Assembly (NCBI RefSeq): GCF_020532605.1 | Contig: NZ_JAJATW010000016.1 | Location: forward strand, 21,071-85,070 | DNA from: Marinomonas algarum | Lineage (GTDB): Bacteria > Pseudomonadota > Gammaproteobacteria > Pseudomonadales > Marinomonadaceae | DNA length: 64,000 nt | Reading direction: 5' to 3' | In this document: one piece after another, positions 51,001 to 58,384 of the stretch | How the letters are laid out: the number at the start of each line of letters is the position of its first letter | How positions within the stretch are numbered: the first letter of the stretch is position 1 | Position numbers and translations under genes: made by a program | The notes under the pieces: generated by a model | What the model was told of the DNA's origin: nothing | The model's database searches: none | Seen by the model: the letters and a program-made list of their open reading frames with translations, nothing else

Positions 51001-51277
51001 AGGCGTTCGTGAAGCCATCAGCCACGCGTGCCGAAGCCGTTTGCGTGCGGTTTTACTGACCTCTTTTACTACTTTCGCAGGCTTAATCCCCATTCTGTGG
51101 GAAACCTCAAGACAAGCACAAATGTTGATACCCGCAGCGGTGTCTTTGGCTTACGGCATCATGTTCGCCACCGTGATCACCTTGATTTTGATTCCGGTGC
51201 TATTGATGATCAAAGAAGATATTGAGCAGTTGTTTAAGCGCCTCAAGCAGCCTAAAACCGCTACTCAGGAAGCGTAA
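48038..51277 (+). CDS. RND-type efflux permease (AcrB/MexB superfamily)
   Basis: 1079-residue proton-driven inner-membrane pump with the duplicated architecture of 12 helices and two large periplasmic loops. Helix 1 is at about 11-32, helices 2-6 around 340-490, then the second half with helix 7 near 540-560 and helices 8-12 at about 900-1065. The conserved GIVVDDAVVVGE stretch lies in helix 4. A Pro/Arg/Lys/Glu-rich insertion (residues about 612-649) in the second periplasmic loop is unusual. The substrate is unknown. Confidence 0.93.
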   Translation: MSLRDSSMKGIIPWFANNPVAANLLLILMITLGIINVGSINKEAFPSLSPNRVSISVVNDSGSAKENEEGIAIPIEQALQGTSGIKNITTSSTAKSTSVSIEMIDGYDIDTLLYDVKDEVEQINDFPDDAESAVVSKSVREEHSIWIQLYGEADRRTLQTLTDELESDLLAHEDISATSITGWLDPMMKIEVDKNKLKAYGLSLTDLATAINAESSTAKVATLRNKDLYLSISASEQAYIKSQFSQIPIQTNSKGGKIILSDVAVIRDTFDDDDFVLSRFNRENSLAIQVLTKGTSDISNSVIAAKSVLAEWQESGRLPPNVTVGTWYDRSESINQRLELMVENAATGVFLVFVLLAVFLNITVAFWVAMGLPFIFFGTLFFMGTESVGLTLNLFTTFGFIMALGIVVDDAVVVGESIYTVRSKEGDTLASTVKGTMVVAVPTLFGVFTTVAAFWALSNIEGRLGQLYSQFAIVVAICLILSIVESKLILPAHLAHVSTRKSVRTNPIARGWGAIQRGADRGLNGFSERLYRPTIEAALNYRYAILVFFMAIFILVMSMPFTGAIRVSFFPQIPGDTVRGSVTMYNDVSYGQTHTVLLALEEAAYQADIALRSEDPTDAERRRPAKPDRATDQPERPRKPRPKAEPIGEVAIQNIQVTANNDQSGNIRIELVTDRPYTSAQFASKWQQIAGTPEGVKNLRIRSARETVDALKIELRGNDTSVLEGAMDALLLQLETLPAVTGIELNDTPTESRLVLKVSDQGRLLGLSTRDLASQISNNFDGDDVQSYQRDNNEVEVRLGYPVDQQESPSAVMSTKIILEDGTRIPLSAVATLTQQDAETTIVRIDGKRSLYMSSEVDKDVMSSTEIVAYLEKAVVPNLTRQFSGVSVYFSGEAEQRAETQSSMSEMFLIAMLIIYALLAIPLKSYIQPFIIMMAIPFGIIGALLGHWMNDLTLGIFSLNGILALSGVVVNDSLLLVSRFNDLRKRSEGVREAISHACRSRLRAVLLTSFTTFAGLIPILWETSRQAQMLIPAAVSLAYGIMFATVITLILIPVLLMIKEDIEQLFKRLKQPKTATQEA

Positions 51278-51439
51278 TAACCTGAGCATCGCCTCCTGAT
51301 CAGTGGCTAAAAAAGTCTAAGATTAAACGTTTTTTGGCATTCAAGTTCGAGGAGGTTGCTCTTGTGCTGGCTCTTATGACCATCAACAGAAAAACAGTGG
51401 CAAAGAGGGAGAAGCCCGCAAAGCGGGTTTGGGTGCGTC

Positions 51440-51898
51440 TTACTTTTGAATCAAGTTGAATTGCATCCCCACTCGCAATATGCCTGTGCTGAGTACATTG
51501 GCACGTAAACCACCGCGGCGCGCCCAAGCTCTGACCACCTGCGACGATGTCAGTGATTCATTAGCAAGGGCTTTGCCGAGAGAGCCACAGGGCTCACATA
51601 ATTCGACCCCATAAAAGCGCACATCGCCAATTGAAAACTCTTGACCCACCAGCTGGTTAAGACGCACCCCTTGCGTAACAATATTGCGTCGGGTCGCAAA
51701 AAGAGGGATACGCTGTCCAAAATTGGCGTTAAACGCAGCAATTTCTTCGCTCTCAACAAAGGTAATATTCGGGCCATCCGTGCCTTTTTTCCCATAATAA
51801 CGATCACCCACGATGCCTTTGCCCGCATCCGCTTTGACCGCGTCGATCTCAATTTGTGCCTGTTTAGACTTTTTCGATACAAATATGGCTTGAATCAC
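51440..51898 (-). CDS. MOSC domain-containing protein
   Basis: 152-residue MOSC (molybdenum cofactor sulfurase C-terminal) protein. GIVGDRYYGKKG, ATRRNIVTQGVRLNQLVG and the conserved Cys of ELCEPCGSLGKAL are typical. Such proteins handle persulfide or bind molybdenum cofactor, and stand-alone ones often protect against toxic N-hydroxylated bases. The start is GTG 51898, with AGGAGG 6 nt upstream; the longer upstream frame has no homology. No molybdenum cofactor gene is adjacent; fdhD is 33 kb away. Confidence 0.85.
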   Translation of the reverse strand: MIQAIFVSKKSKQAQIEIDAVKADAGKGIVGDRYYGKKGTDGPNITFVESEEIAAFNANFGQRIPLFATRRNIVTQGVRLNQLVGQEFSIGDVRFYGVELCEPCGSLGKALANESLTSSQVVRAWARRGGLRANVLSTGILRVGMQFNLIQK

Positions 51899-52385
51899 TG
51901 TCAGCCTCCTATGACGCTGTTTGCTTCCCCGAATTATGACACAGACTTTAAGCAAAAACTTTCTTTCTAATGGGTTTAAAAATGTCTGTTTAACAGCCAG
52001 TTTACGACATAATCGATACGACCTTTGCTTCAAATTCTCTGGCTTTTTTGAAGTAGTTGAGCGGTTTTTTTCTATTCACTAAGGCGCTACGGCTATGAAA
52101 ATCAGCGGATCAACATTTTTATTTGCAAAAAAACCACAAAAAGACAAATGAACCGTGTTGCTTTTTTGATGTGTTTTATGACGAAAAACTGCCAGAATTC
52201 TCTGTTTAACACGCTCATCTGTCACTTTTCTTCCTTTTTTTGTTTCATTACTGCGCGTTTTAAGTAACGCTAATATGCTTAAAATGGCTCAAAACTCTGA
52301 CTATAAGACTAAAGTCTCACTTCTCATTCCACCGCCGACTGCTAGATTGACCAAGCGTATAAAAATAATTATAAGGAGTTCTACC
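51899..52385. other. Regulatory region upstream of the symporter operon
   Basis: 487 nt, T-rich in its first 350 nt. It holds the TAAGACTAAAGTC palindrome (52304-52319) and a possible -10 TATAAA (52358-52363) with the Shine-Dalgarno AAGGAG just before the DUF4212 start. A 39-codon open frame (52148-52267) has no ribosome binding site and is not convincing. Nothing else was recognised. Confidence 0.5.
52304..52319. promoter_or_regulatory. Palindromic operator candidate upstream of the symporter operon
   Basis: TAAGACTAAAGTCTCA, an imperfect dyad with perfect AGACT/AGTCT half-sites. The dyad centre is 46.5 nt upstream of a possible -10 (TATAAA, 52358-52363), almost the same distance as in the chemoreceptor promoter at 41581-41596. 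Likely an activator site; the regulator is not in the window. Confidence 0.4.
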
Positions 52386-52646
52386 GTGTCTGATAATAAC
52401 AATAATGCGGAAAAGTACTGGCAAGCCAACCTCAGGCTGATCTTAGGCAGCTTAGTGGTTTGGGCTTTAGCATCCTACGGTTGCGCTATTCTATTGCGTC
52501 CCCTGCTCTCAGGCATTCATGTCGGCGGAACCGATCTCGGTTTCTGGTTCGCTCAGCAAGGTTCCATCCTCGTTTTCATCGTTTTGACTTTTTTCTATGC
52601 GTGGAAAATGAACAAATTAGATGAAGAATTTGGCCTTCAGGAGTAA
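52386..52646 (+). CDS. DUF4212 small subunit of a Na+/solute symporter
   Basis: 86-residue membrane protein with two hydrophobic helices (about 17-40 and 50-75), matching the DUF4212 small subunit that is always paired with VC_2705-type Na+/solute symporters. The final FFYAWKMNKLDEEFGL and the initial KYWQANLRLI are characteristic. The start is GTG 52386 with AAGGAG 7 nt upstream; the longer frame from 52275 has no homology. The symporter gene begins 5 nt after its stop. Confidence 0.88.
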   Translation: MSDNNNNAEKYWQANLRLILGSLVVWALASYGCAILLRPLLSGIHVGGTDLGFWFAQQGSILVFIVLTFFYAWKMNKLDEEFGLQE

Positions 52647-52651
52647 CGACT

Positions 52652-54418
52652 ATGGATCAATTTACGATTAACCTTATCTTCGTTGGCAGCTCTTTTGCGC
52701 TGTACTTCGGGATTGCTATTTGGGCTCGTGCAGGCTCAACAAAAGAGTTTTATGTGGCAGGTGGTGGCGTTCACCCAGTATTAAACGGGATGGCGACCGC
52801 CGCAGACTGGATGTCTGCTGCTTCCTTTATTTCCATGGCAGGACTCATCGCAGCAGGTGGCTACGCTAACTCGACCTTCTTGATGGGTTGGACTGGCGGT
52901 TACGTTCTATTGGCGATGTTGCTTGCGCCTTACCTACGTAAGTTTGGTAAGTTCACCGTGCCGGACTTCATTGGCGATCGTTTTTACAGTAAGACAGCTC
53001 GATTAGTGGCTGTTGCCTGTCTAATCATTGCGTCTGTTACTTACGTTATCGGTCAAATGACAGGAGCCGGTGTTGCTTTCTCTCGTTTCTTAGAAGTGGA
53101 TAACGACACAGGCTTGGTCATCGCAGCGATCGTGGTCTTTTTCTATGCCGTACTAGGCGGAATGAAAGGCATTACCTACACGCAGGTTGCTCAATACGTT
53201 GTATTAATCATCGCTTATACGATTCCAGCCGTGTTTATCTCCATGCAGTTGACTGACACCCTTATCCCAGCAATCGGTTTGTTCTCAGAACACACTGAAT
53301 CAGGAATTCCTTTGTTGCAAAAACTGGATGAAGTGGTTCGTGAGCTTGGCTTCCAAGATTACACAGCGGATGTAGATAACAAGTTGAATATGATCTTGTT
53401 CACCTTGTCATTGATGATAGGTACGGCTGGCTTGCCGCACGTTATTATTCGCTTCTTCACCGTACCTAAAGTCGCAGATGCACGTTGGTCTGCTGGTTGG
53501 GCGCTGGTGTTCATTGCCTTGTTGTACCTAACAGCACCTGCTGTTGCGTCTATGGCACGTTTAAACCTATTAACCACTGTCTATCCTTCTGGCCCAACAG
53601 AACAACCTATCGAGTACGCAGAGCGTCCAGATTGGGTGCAAACTTGGGAAACCACAGGATTAATTAAGTTTGAAGATAAAAACGGCGACGGTCGTGTGCA
53701 ATTCTACAACGACGTACCGGCTTTCCAAGAAGAAGCAACGGCACGTGGCTGGGCGGGTAATGAGTTAGATGTAAACCGAGATATCTTGGTATTGGCTAAC
53801 CCTGAAATCGCTAACTTGCCGAGTTGGGTCATTGGTTTAATCGCCGCAGGGGGTCTTGCCGCCGCATTGTCTACTGCAGCTGGGCTGTTATTGGCGATCT
53901 CATCTGCGATCAGTCATGACTTAATAAAAGGTTCTATCAACCCCAATATTAGTGACAAGGGGGAGCTCAAAGTCGCTAGGATATCCATGTTTGTTGCCAT
54001 TGTCGTAGCGACCTACTTAGGTATGAATCCACCCGGATTTGCTGCCCAAGTTGTTGCCTTAGCCTTTGGTATCGCGGGCGCCTCTCTCTTCCCAGCTCTG
54101 ATGATGGGGATCTTCTCAAAACGTGTAAACGGTATTGGTGCCATCACAGGTATGTTGGCGGGTTTGATTTCAACTTTGGTGTATATCTTCTTATTCCTAG
54201 GTTGGTTCTTCATTCCAGGCACCGCTTCTTTTGCGAATACGCCTGACAACTGGTTGTTTGGTATTTCTCCACTGTCTTTCGGTGCAGTGGGTGCGGTGAT
54301 TAACTTCGTGGTTGCTTTCACTGTCTCTTCATTGACAGCACCACCACCAAAAGAAATCCAAGAACTTGTGGAAAGTGTTCGCTACCCTCAAGGTGCAGGC
54401 GGTGCGGTTGACCACTAA
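52652..54418 (+). CDS. VC_2705-family sodium/solute symporter
   Basis: 588-residue Na+/solute symporter of the SSS superfamily, related to the acetate permease ActP. About 13 membrane helices are visible. Signatures: GGGVHPVLNGMATAADWMSAASF (Na+ site region), GAGVAFSRFLEVDND, LGGMKGITYTQVAQYVVL and SAISHDLIKGSINPN. A soluble loop (about residues 310-375) contains an EF-hand-like stretch DKNGDGRVQFYND (342-354). The substrate is probably a short-chain carboxylate, but this is inferred from the family. A strong terminator follows. Confidence 0.92.
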   Translation: MDQFTINLIFVGSSFALYFGIAIWARAGSTKEFYVAGGGVHPVLNGMATAADWMSAASFISMAGLIAAGGYANSTFLMGWTGGYVLLAMLLAPYLRKFGKFTVPDFIGDRFYSKTARLVAVACLIIASVTYVIGQMTGAGVAFSRFLEVDNDTGLVIAAIVVFFYAVLGGMKGITYTQVAQYVVLIIAYTIPAVFISMQLTDTLIPAIGLFSEHTESGIPLLQKLDEVVRELGFQDYTADVDNKLNMILFTLSLMIGTAGLPHVIIRFFTVPKVADARWSAGWALVFIALLYLTAPAVASMARLNLLTTVYPSGPTEQPIEYAERPDWVQTWETTGLIKFEDKNGDGRVQFYNDVPAFQEEATARGWAGNELDVNRDILVLANPEIANLPSWVIGLIAAGGLAAALSTAAGLLLAISSAISHDLIKGSINPNISDKGELKVARISMFVAIVVATYLGMNPPGFAAQVVALAFGIAGASLFPALMMGIFSKRVNGIGAITGMLAGLISTLVYIFLFLGWFFIPGTASFANTPDNWLFGISPLSFGAVGAVINFVVAFTVSSLTAPPPKEIQELVESVRYPQGAGGAVDH

Positions 54419-54443
54419 GAACGGATAGCTTTCCTGCCCTTCC

Positions 54444-54485
54444 AAAGCCCGACTTATTTGCTTTATCGATAAGTCGGGCTTTTCT
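54444..54485 (+). terminator. Terminator of the symporter operon
   Basis: A 14-bp perfect stem (54444-54457 with 54469-54482) ending in AAAGCCCGACTTAT/ATAAGTCGGGCTTT, an 11-nt loop, and a following T-rich tail. Confidence 0.9.
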
Positions 54486-54584
54486 TTCAATATGATTACT
54501 GGGCTTTAGGGTTAACATCATTTCCATGATGATTTACTTAGTCAGCCAAAATGCAAATCAACCCTCGTTTAAAGGAGGACACCT

Positions 54585-55109
54585 ATGTTTTGGGAACTCA
54601 TTGCAACTGTTTTTGCAGGGATAGGCGGCGCTGGTATTGCGCTCATGTTACGAAAGATCACCAAGCAATCGGCACCAAAGTGGCTGGTTCCTGTCTTTGC
54701 TGGCGGCGCTATGTTGGGCTTTCAGGTACACGGTGAATACGATTGGTATGACCATCAAACTAGCTTGTTACCAGAGGGTGTCGTCGTGGTTAAGACGGTG
54801 CAAGAAGAAGCACCTTGGCGTCCTTGGAGTTACGTTTTTCCTCAGACTATGCGTTTTATCGCCGCAGACATTGATAATTCGGCAAGAAATAAAATTGATA
54901 CTAATTTGGTACTGGTCGACCTGTACTTTTTTGAGCGTCGCCATATGGCTAAACGCGTGCCACAAATTATTGATTGCGTACAAGGCGCCCGAGCAGATTT
55001 CACACAGTCTTTCACCGGTTCGTCTTCTAATACTGCTCAGTCACCCATCTGGCATACCCTAGAACAGGATGACTTGTTGCTCTCATCGCTGTGTCAGGAT
55101 CACACCTAG
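54585..55109 (+). CDS. Conserved hypothetical membrane protein
   Basis: 174 residues; I do not recognise the family. Two N-terminal hydrophobic segments (about 4-21 and 32-47) are followed by a soluble domain, about 120 residues, with WRPWSYVFPQTMRFIAADI and LVLVDLYFFERRHMAKRVP. A strong Shine-Dalgarno (AAAGGAGG) supports expression. A frame overlapping in another phase was discounted. It lies between the symporter terminator and a small protein, on the same strand, and is probably its own transcript. A membrane-associated role is likely; no function can be proposed. Confidence 0.7.
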   Translation: MFWELIATVFAGIGGAGIALMLRKITKQSAPKWLVPVFAGGAMLGFQVHGEYDWYDHQTSLLPEGVVVVKTVQEEAPWRPWSYVFPQTMRFIAADIDNSARNKIDTNLVLVDLYFFERRHMAKRVPQIIDCVQGARADFTQSFTGSSSNTAQSPIWHTLEQDDLLLSSLCQDHT

Positions 55110-55278
55110 GTCGCTTTATGTTACTCATGCTTGACTGCATGTATGAATGGGTGAGTTTATTTCAGGTGTGACTGTATTTTATATCGTTTGTCTTATGATC
55201 GAGCTCTTTTTATTATACAAATACTGAAACAACGATTTTCAGTGTTTGCATGATAATTAACTCAATGAGGAAAACACG

Positions 55279-55482
55279 ATGAAAAAGACTCAACCTGTCT
55301 CTACACTGTTAAACAACATAAACACCACTTATTTAACTGAAAACGAAAAATACGAAGCCATTGCTCGTGCTGAACGCGCTGAATACCTTGTTGAATGTCT
55401 GTCTGATGCGGTAAAAAGCGTGAAAAAAACGGTTTCTAAATGCAAAGCACTTTTTACTTCCTCTTCTGCTCAGCACGTTTAA
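55279..55482 (+). CDS. Small hypothetical protein, 67 aa
   Basis: 67-residue, probably helical, cytoplasmic protein (NEKYEAIARAERAEYLVECL, then KSVKKTVSKCKALF), with two Cys and a basic C-terminal half. No recognised domain. The ATG at 55279 is preceded by GAGGAAA at a good distance. A 170-nt upstream gap leaves room for its own promoter. The coding call rests on the ribosome binding site and composition. Confidence 0.6.
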   Translation: MKKTQPVSTLLNNINTTYLTENEKYEAIARAERAEYLVECLSDAVKSVKKTVSKCKALFTSSSAQHV

Positions 55483-55608
55483 TTTCCTATCTTAACAGGG
55501 ACGCTGCCAAGAACTCACTGGGCATACCCTAAAAAGAAATGGCGCTAGAATAAAAACATTAAGCGCTTTCCATTTCTTCTCCTCTTATTCTTCTCTTTCG
55601 CCTAACCT

Positions 55609-55866
55609 TTAATTCGATCTTGGTTTGTACTGTGCTCGACAATAACCCCGACTCACCGCTGGATCGCGTAATTGCAAATGCTTTGTCTGACGTCCGCTTA
55701 CCCGTGCACGCCACAATTTAAAGCTTCCTGGCTTTAATGTCCGTCGCATAAAACGAATCACTTGTTGCTCATTCATGCCAAATTGATCCTCAATGGCTTC
55801 AAATGGGGTTCTGTCTTCCCATGCCATCTCAATGACTCTTGATTCTTCACTTGGTGAAAGCGCCAT
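55609..55866 (-). CDS. DUF2805/TIGR03643-family small protein
   Basis: 85-residue basic protein matching the TIGR03643 family: SPSEESRVIEMAWEDRTPFEAI, then QFGMNEQQVIRFMRRTLKPGSF, and a C-terminal RARVSGRQTKHLQLRD. The middle looks like a helix-turn-helix fold, and the family is widespread but of unknown function. The start ATG 55866 comes from the conserved M-A-L opening. It stands alone between the 67-aa gene and the glutaredoxin gene. Confidence 0.82.
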   Translation of the reverse strand: MALSPSEESRVIEMAWEDRTPFEAIEDQFGMNEQQVIRFMRRTLKPGSFKLWRARVSGRQTKHLQLRDPAVSRGYCRAQYKPRSN

Positions 55867-56166
55867 ACTGTTAACCCTATGCTGATATTGACGATTGTGT
55901 AATATATAACTGTTTCTGATACGTCACAAAAGTCAAATAAGATGACCAAAACAAAATTAACCGCTCGTTTTTTAGAAAAGCTTAAAACGCCCATCTTTTA
56001 ACGATAAGATACACACCACTTATCGTGTATCGACACCGCTATAACAACCTTGTTTAAAGCAGACGATGCGCTTCTCAAGCACGATTAGGTTGAATAGGTA
56101 GGCTTTTTAGAAACAGCGACTTACTACCTTCAACGTTCCATTATTTTTAAGGAAAAACATAATAAA
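55867..56166. other. Intergenic region with nested inverted repeats
   Basis: 300 nt between divergent genes. CGATAAG/CTTATCG (56002-56008 and 56019-56025) overlaps a second repeat, GATACAC/GTGTATC (56008-56014 and 56025-56031), giving mutually exclusive hairpins. No gene or T tract accompanies them. Confidence 0.5.
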
Positions 56167-56538
56167 ATGTCATTATTTATCAAGCTTATACGTAATTTTC
56201 TAGGCCTTATCATTGTTACTTTAGATGTGTTAACACGTGGTGGCAAAAAGAAAAGACCGGAGGCAGAACAAAAGGCGGTGGACATCGCCACAAAAGATCT
56301 TGCTTTGTACCAATTTTTCGCCTGCCCATTTTGTATTAAAACCCGTCGGGCCATATACAAACTTAACCTGCCTATTGATATTCGCAGCGCATCGGAAGGC
56401 TCCCCACACCGTGCAGAGCTTGAACAGGGCGGTGGGCGAATCAAGGTGCCTTGTTTGCGTATTGAGAAAAACGGTAACGTCGAATGGATGTATGAATCAT
56501 CCGATATTATCGCCTACTTAGAAAAGCGTTTTGGGTAA
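56167..56538 (+). CDS. Membrane-anchored glutaredoxin-like protein
   Basis: 123-residue protein with one N-terminal hydrophobic segment (about 5-23), a Lys/Arg-rich stretch, and a glutaredoxin/glutathione-S-transferase N-terminal domain (about 45-123). The redox motif is CPFC (FFACPFCIKTRRA). The cis-Pro region is IKVPCLRIEKNG and the glutathione-binding region ESSDIIAYL. It probably reduces disulfides or binds glutathione at the inner face of the membrane. A good ribosome binding site (AAGGAAAAA) lies upstream. Confidence 0.85.
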   Translation: MSLFIKLIRNFLGLIIVTLDVLTRGGKKKRPEAEQKAVDIATKDLALYQFFACPFCIKTRRAIYKLNLPIDIRSASEGSPHRAELEQGGGRIKVPCLRIEKNGNVEWMYESSDIIAYLEKRFG

Positions 56539-56711
56539 ACAAAGGCGCTTTTTCGAAATCTAAAGCGGGCTTTTGCCGTTTTTTTTGACACTGGACTACT
56601 CTGTCGCATTGGTACTTTTTTATCATTAACAAAATCTAACATTAGAGGCATTTATATATACTCACGCTAGGGTAGAATAGCAAAAAATTTTACCTCTCTA
56701 AGGGATTACCA

Positions 56712-57170
56712 ATGCGCAGCAATATGCCTATTACCAGCACAGAAAGAACCTTCAGCCAAGATGTCAAATTGATTTCTGTCACGGACAAGACAGGTAAGAT
56801 TGTTAATTGTAACAATCATTTTGTAGATATAAGTGGTTTTAACAAAGCGGAACTCATTGGCCAACCTCACAATATTGTGCGCCACCCAGATATGCCGCAA
56901 GAAGCCTTTGAAAACATGTGGGCGCACTTAGAAGCTGGCAAACCCTGGATGGGGATGGTAAAAAATCGCTGCAAAAACGGTGATTTCTACTGGGTAGATG
57001 CGTACGTCACGCCCGTCACAGAGGATGGGCAGGTGGTGGGTTATGAATCCGTTCGCTCTTGCCCTGATCGCAAAGACGTTGAACGAGCTAACAAGCTTTA
57101 CTCAGACATCTCTGCAGGCAAAAAAGCCCCCTCTTCTTTGCCACTGTTGAAAACCTTTTTTTACTCTTAG
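56712..57170 (+). CDS. Aer N-terminal fragment: PAS sensor
   Basis: 152-residue fragment with a PAS domain that binds FAD in Aer. It shows [12 protein letters not shown], the Aer signature [21 protein letters not shown], and [18 protein letters not shown]. In E. coli Aer senses redox state and guides aerotaxis. The ORF stops at a TAG immediately after the T7 tract, just as the membrane segment should start. Alone it could only be a soluble flavin-binding remnant. Start ATG 56712 follows AAGGGATT. Confidence 0.85.
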   Translation: MRSNMPITSTERTFSQDVKLISVTDKTGKIVNCNNHFVDISGFNKAELIGQPHNIVRHPDMPQEAFENMWAHLEAGKPWMGMVKNRCKNGDFYWVDAYVTPVTEDGQVVGYESVRSCPDRKDVERANKLYSDISAGKKAPSSLPLLKTFFYS

Positions 57171-57214
57171 CACTGACTCTATATGGCGCGTTATTCGTAG
57201 GCGGTTACACCGTT

Positions 57215-58261
57215 TTGGCACAAATCACCTTGGTAAGTGCGGTTGTTATTTATGGACTTTGGTCATCGTCCAGTAGAAAAAAAGCCCTACTATCGTTAAA
57301 TCAGTCACTTGAAGATTCCTTCTCGGACGCACTCGCCATACAAACCTACACCGGTGACAGTGGCTTGATTGGTAAATTAAAGGTCGCGATCAAGAGTCAG
57401 TATAGCCACTTAAGTACGGTCATCACTCGGATAGAAAGCGCGGCCTCAGATGTTGCCAAAGAATCCGAACGCAGCGCTCAGCTAACGAATACAACACGTG
57501 AGGCGATTTCTAGTCAACAGTCGGAGACTCGTCTCGTGGCAACGGCGATCAACGAGATGACGTCTGCGATTTCTGAAGTATCCAAACACGTAACAGATAC
57601 CGCTGCGAACGCAGAAACAGCGAGCCACCTAGCCATCAAGGGTACGGATGTCGCAAACATTACACATCGTGCGATCGAAAAGTTAAAAGGTACGGTTCAA
57701 AATATTGGTAAATCTGTGCACGGTGTCTCAGAACAAACCACAAAAATAGCCCATGCTGCTCAAATGATTGAGCAAATTGCGGAACAAACTAATTTGTTAG
57801 CACTCAATGCAGCCATAGAAGCAGCAAGAGCGGGAGAGCAAGGAAGAGGCTTTGCCGTTGTCGCAGACGAAGTCAGAAGCCTAGCGCACCGCACGCAAGA
57901 ATCAACAAAAGAGATCTACGGAATTGTGACAGAGCTAACAGAACGGGCTGGTAGTGCCGTTGAAGTGGCTGAAGAAGGTGCAAAAGATGCCGAAGAAGGC
58001 TTAAATCATGTTATTGAAAGCGGCGACATGTTGTCCGGTATTTCTGATTCACTAGGCCAAATTGCGTCTATGGCGACGCAAATGGCGACTGCCGTTGAAG
58101 AGCAAGCCTATGTTGCAGACGACATAAAAACACAAGTCGCTAATATTTCCCACTTATCTGACACCAGTACGCAAAGCTCTGTTGAATTGTCTGAGACCAT
58201 TACTTACTTAAAAAGCATTTCAGATGAACTGCACGAGCTGGTTGTGCGCTTTAAAAGGTAA
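57215..58261 (+). CDS. Aer C-terminal fragment: methyl-accepting signalling domain
   Basis: 348 residues from a TTG at 57215, with no ribosome binding site, so translation from here is doubtful. It has a hydrophobic segment ([12 protein letters not shown]), a helical linker region (about 25-80), and the signalling bundle with the conserved tip [22 protein letters not shown]. In the true gene this frame would continue upstream from the T7 tract. A bidirectional terminator follows. Confidence 0.8.
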   Translation: MAQITLVSAVVIYGLWSSSSRKKALLSLNQSLEDSFSDALAIQTYTGDSGLIGKLKVAIKSQYSHLSTVITRIESAASDVAKESERSAQLTNTTREAISSQQSETRLVATAINEMTSAISEVSKHVTDTAANAETASHLAIKGTDVANITHRAIEKLKGTVQNIGKSVHGVSEQTTKIAHAAQMIEQIAEQTNLLALNAAIEAARAGEQGRGFAVVADEVRSLAHRTQESTKEIYGIVTELTERAGSAVEVAEEGAKDAEEGLNHVIESGDMLSGISDSLGQIASMATQMATAVEEQAYVADDIKTQVANISHLSDTSTQSSVELSETITYLKSISDELHELVVRFKR

Positions 58262-58317
58262 GCGGACTCAGCGCACAATGCGCCTCAATATCAAACCACA
58301 CCTTAAAATAAAGCAAC

Positions 58318-58354
58318 AAAAAAGCCGTAACGAAAAATGTCGTTACGGCTTTTT
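58318..58354. terminator. Bidirectional terminator between aer and the CoA-transferase gene
   Basis: The stem GCCGTAACG/CGTTACGGC (58324-58332 with 58341-58349) has six A before and five T after it, serving both convergent genes. The same half-stem is also found in the hpt/sthA terminator. Confidence 0.88.
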
Positions 58355-58384
58355 ACGGTTTACTCTTTACTATCTAAGAAAGCC

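Larger units (their letters stand above)
56712..58261 (+). pseudogene. aer: Aer-type redox chemoreceptor, frameshifted
   Basis: Taken together, 56712-58261 encodes a receptor with the Aer layout: N-terminal PAS, a hydrophobic segment, and a methyl-accepting signalling bundle. The frame is broken at a run of seven T (57156-57162): an eighth T would continue the PAS fragment directly into the membrane segment and the downstream frame. The predicted joint reads ...LPLLKTF then [16 protein letters not shown]. Either a natural single-base deletion, a phase-variable tract or a sequencing error would explain it. Confidence 0.85.

Noticed and set aside
52148..52267. 39-codon plus-strand ORF in the symporter upstream region
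   Set aside because: Phe/Cys-rich, with no Shine-Dalgarno and no family resemblance; probably random in a T-rich stretch.
55053..55531. Repeated GGCATACCCTA near 55053 and 55521
   Set aside because: An 11-nt repeat is expected by chance in this much DNA, and its context does not form a site.
57150..57165. Programmed -1 frameshifting as the explanation for the aer break
   Set aside because: The heptamer C TTT TTT does not let both tRNAs re-pair fully after a -1 slip, and no stimulatory stem was seen; a one-base loss is simpler.
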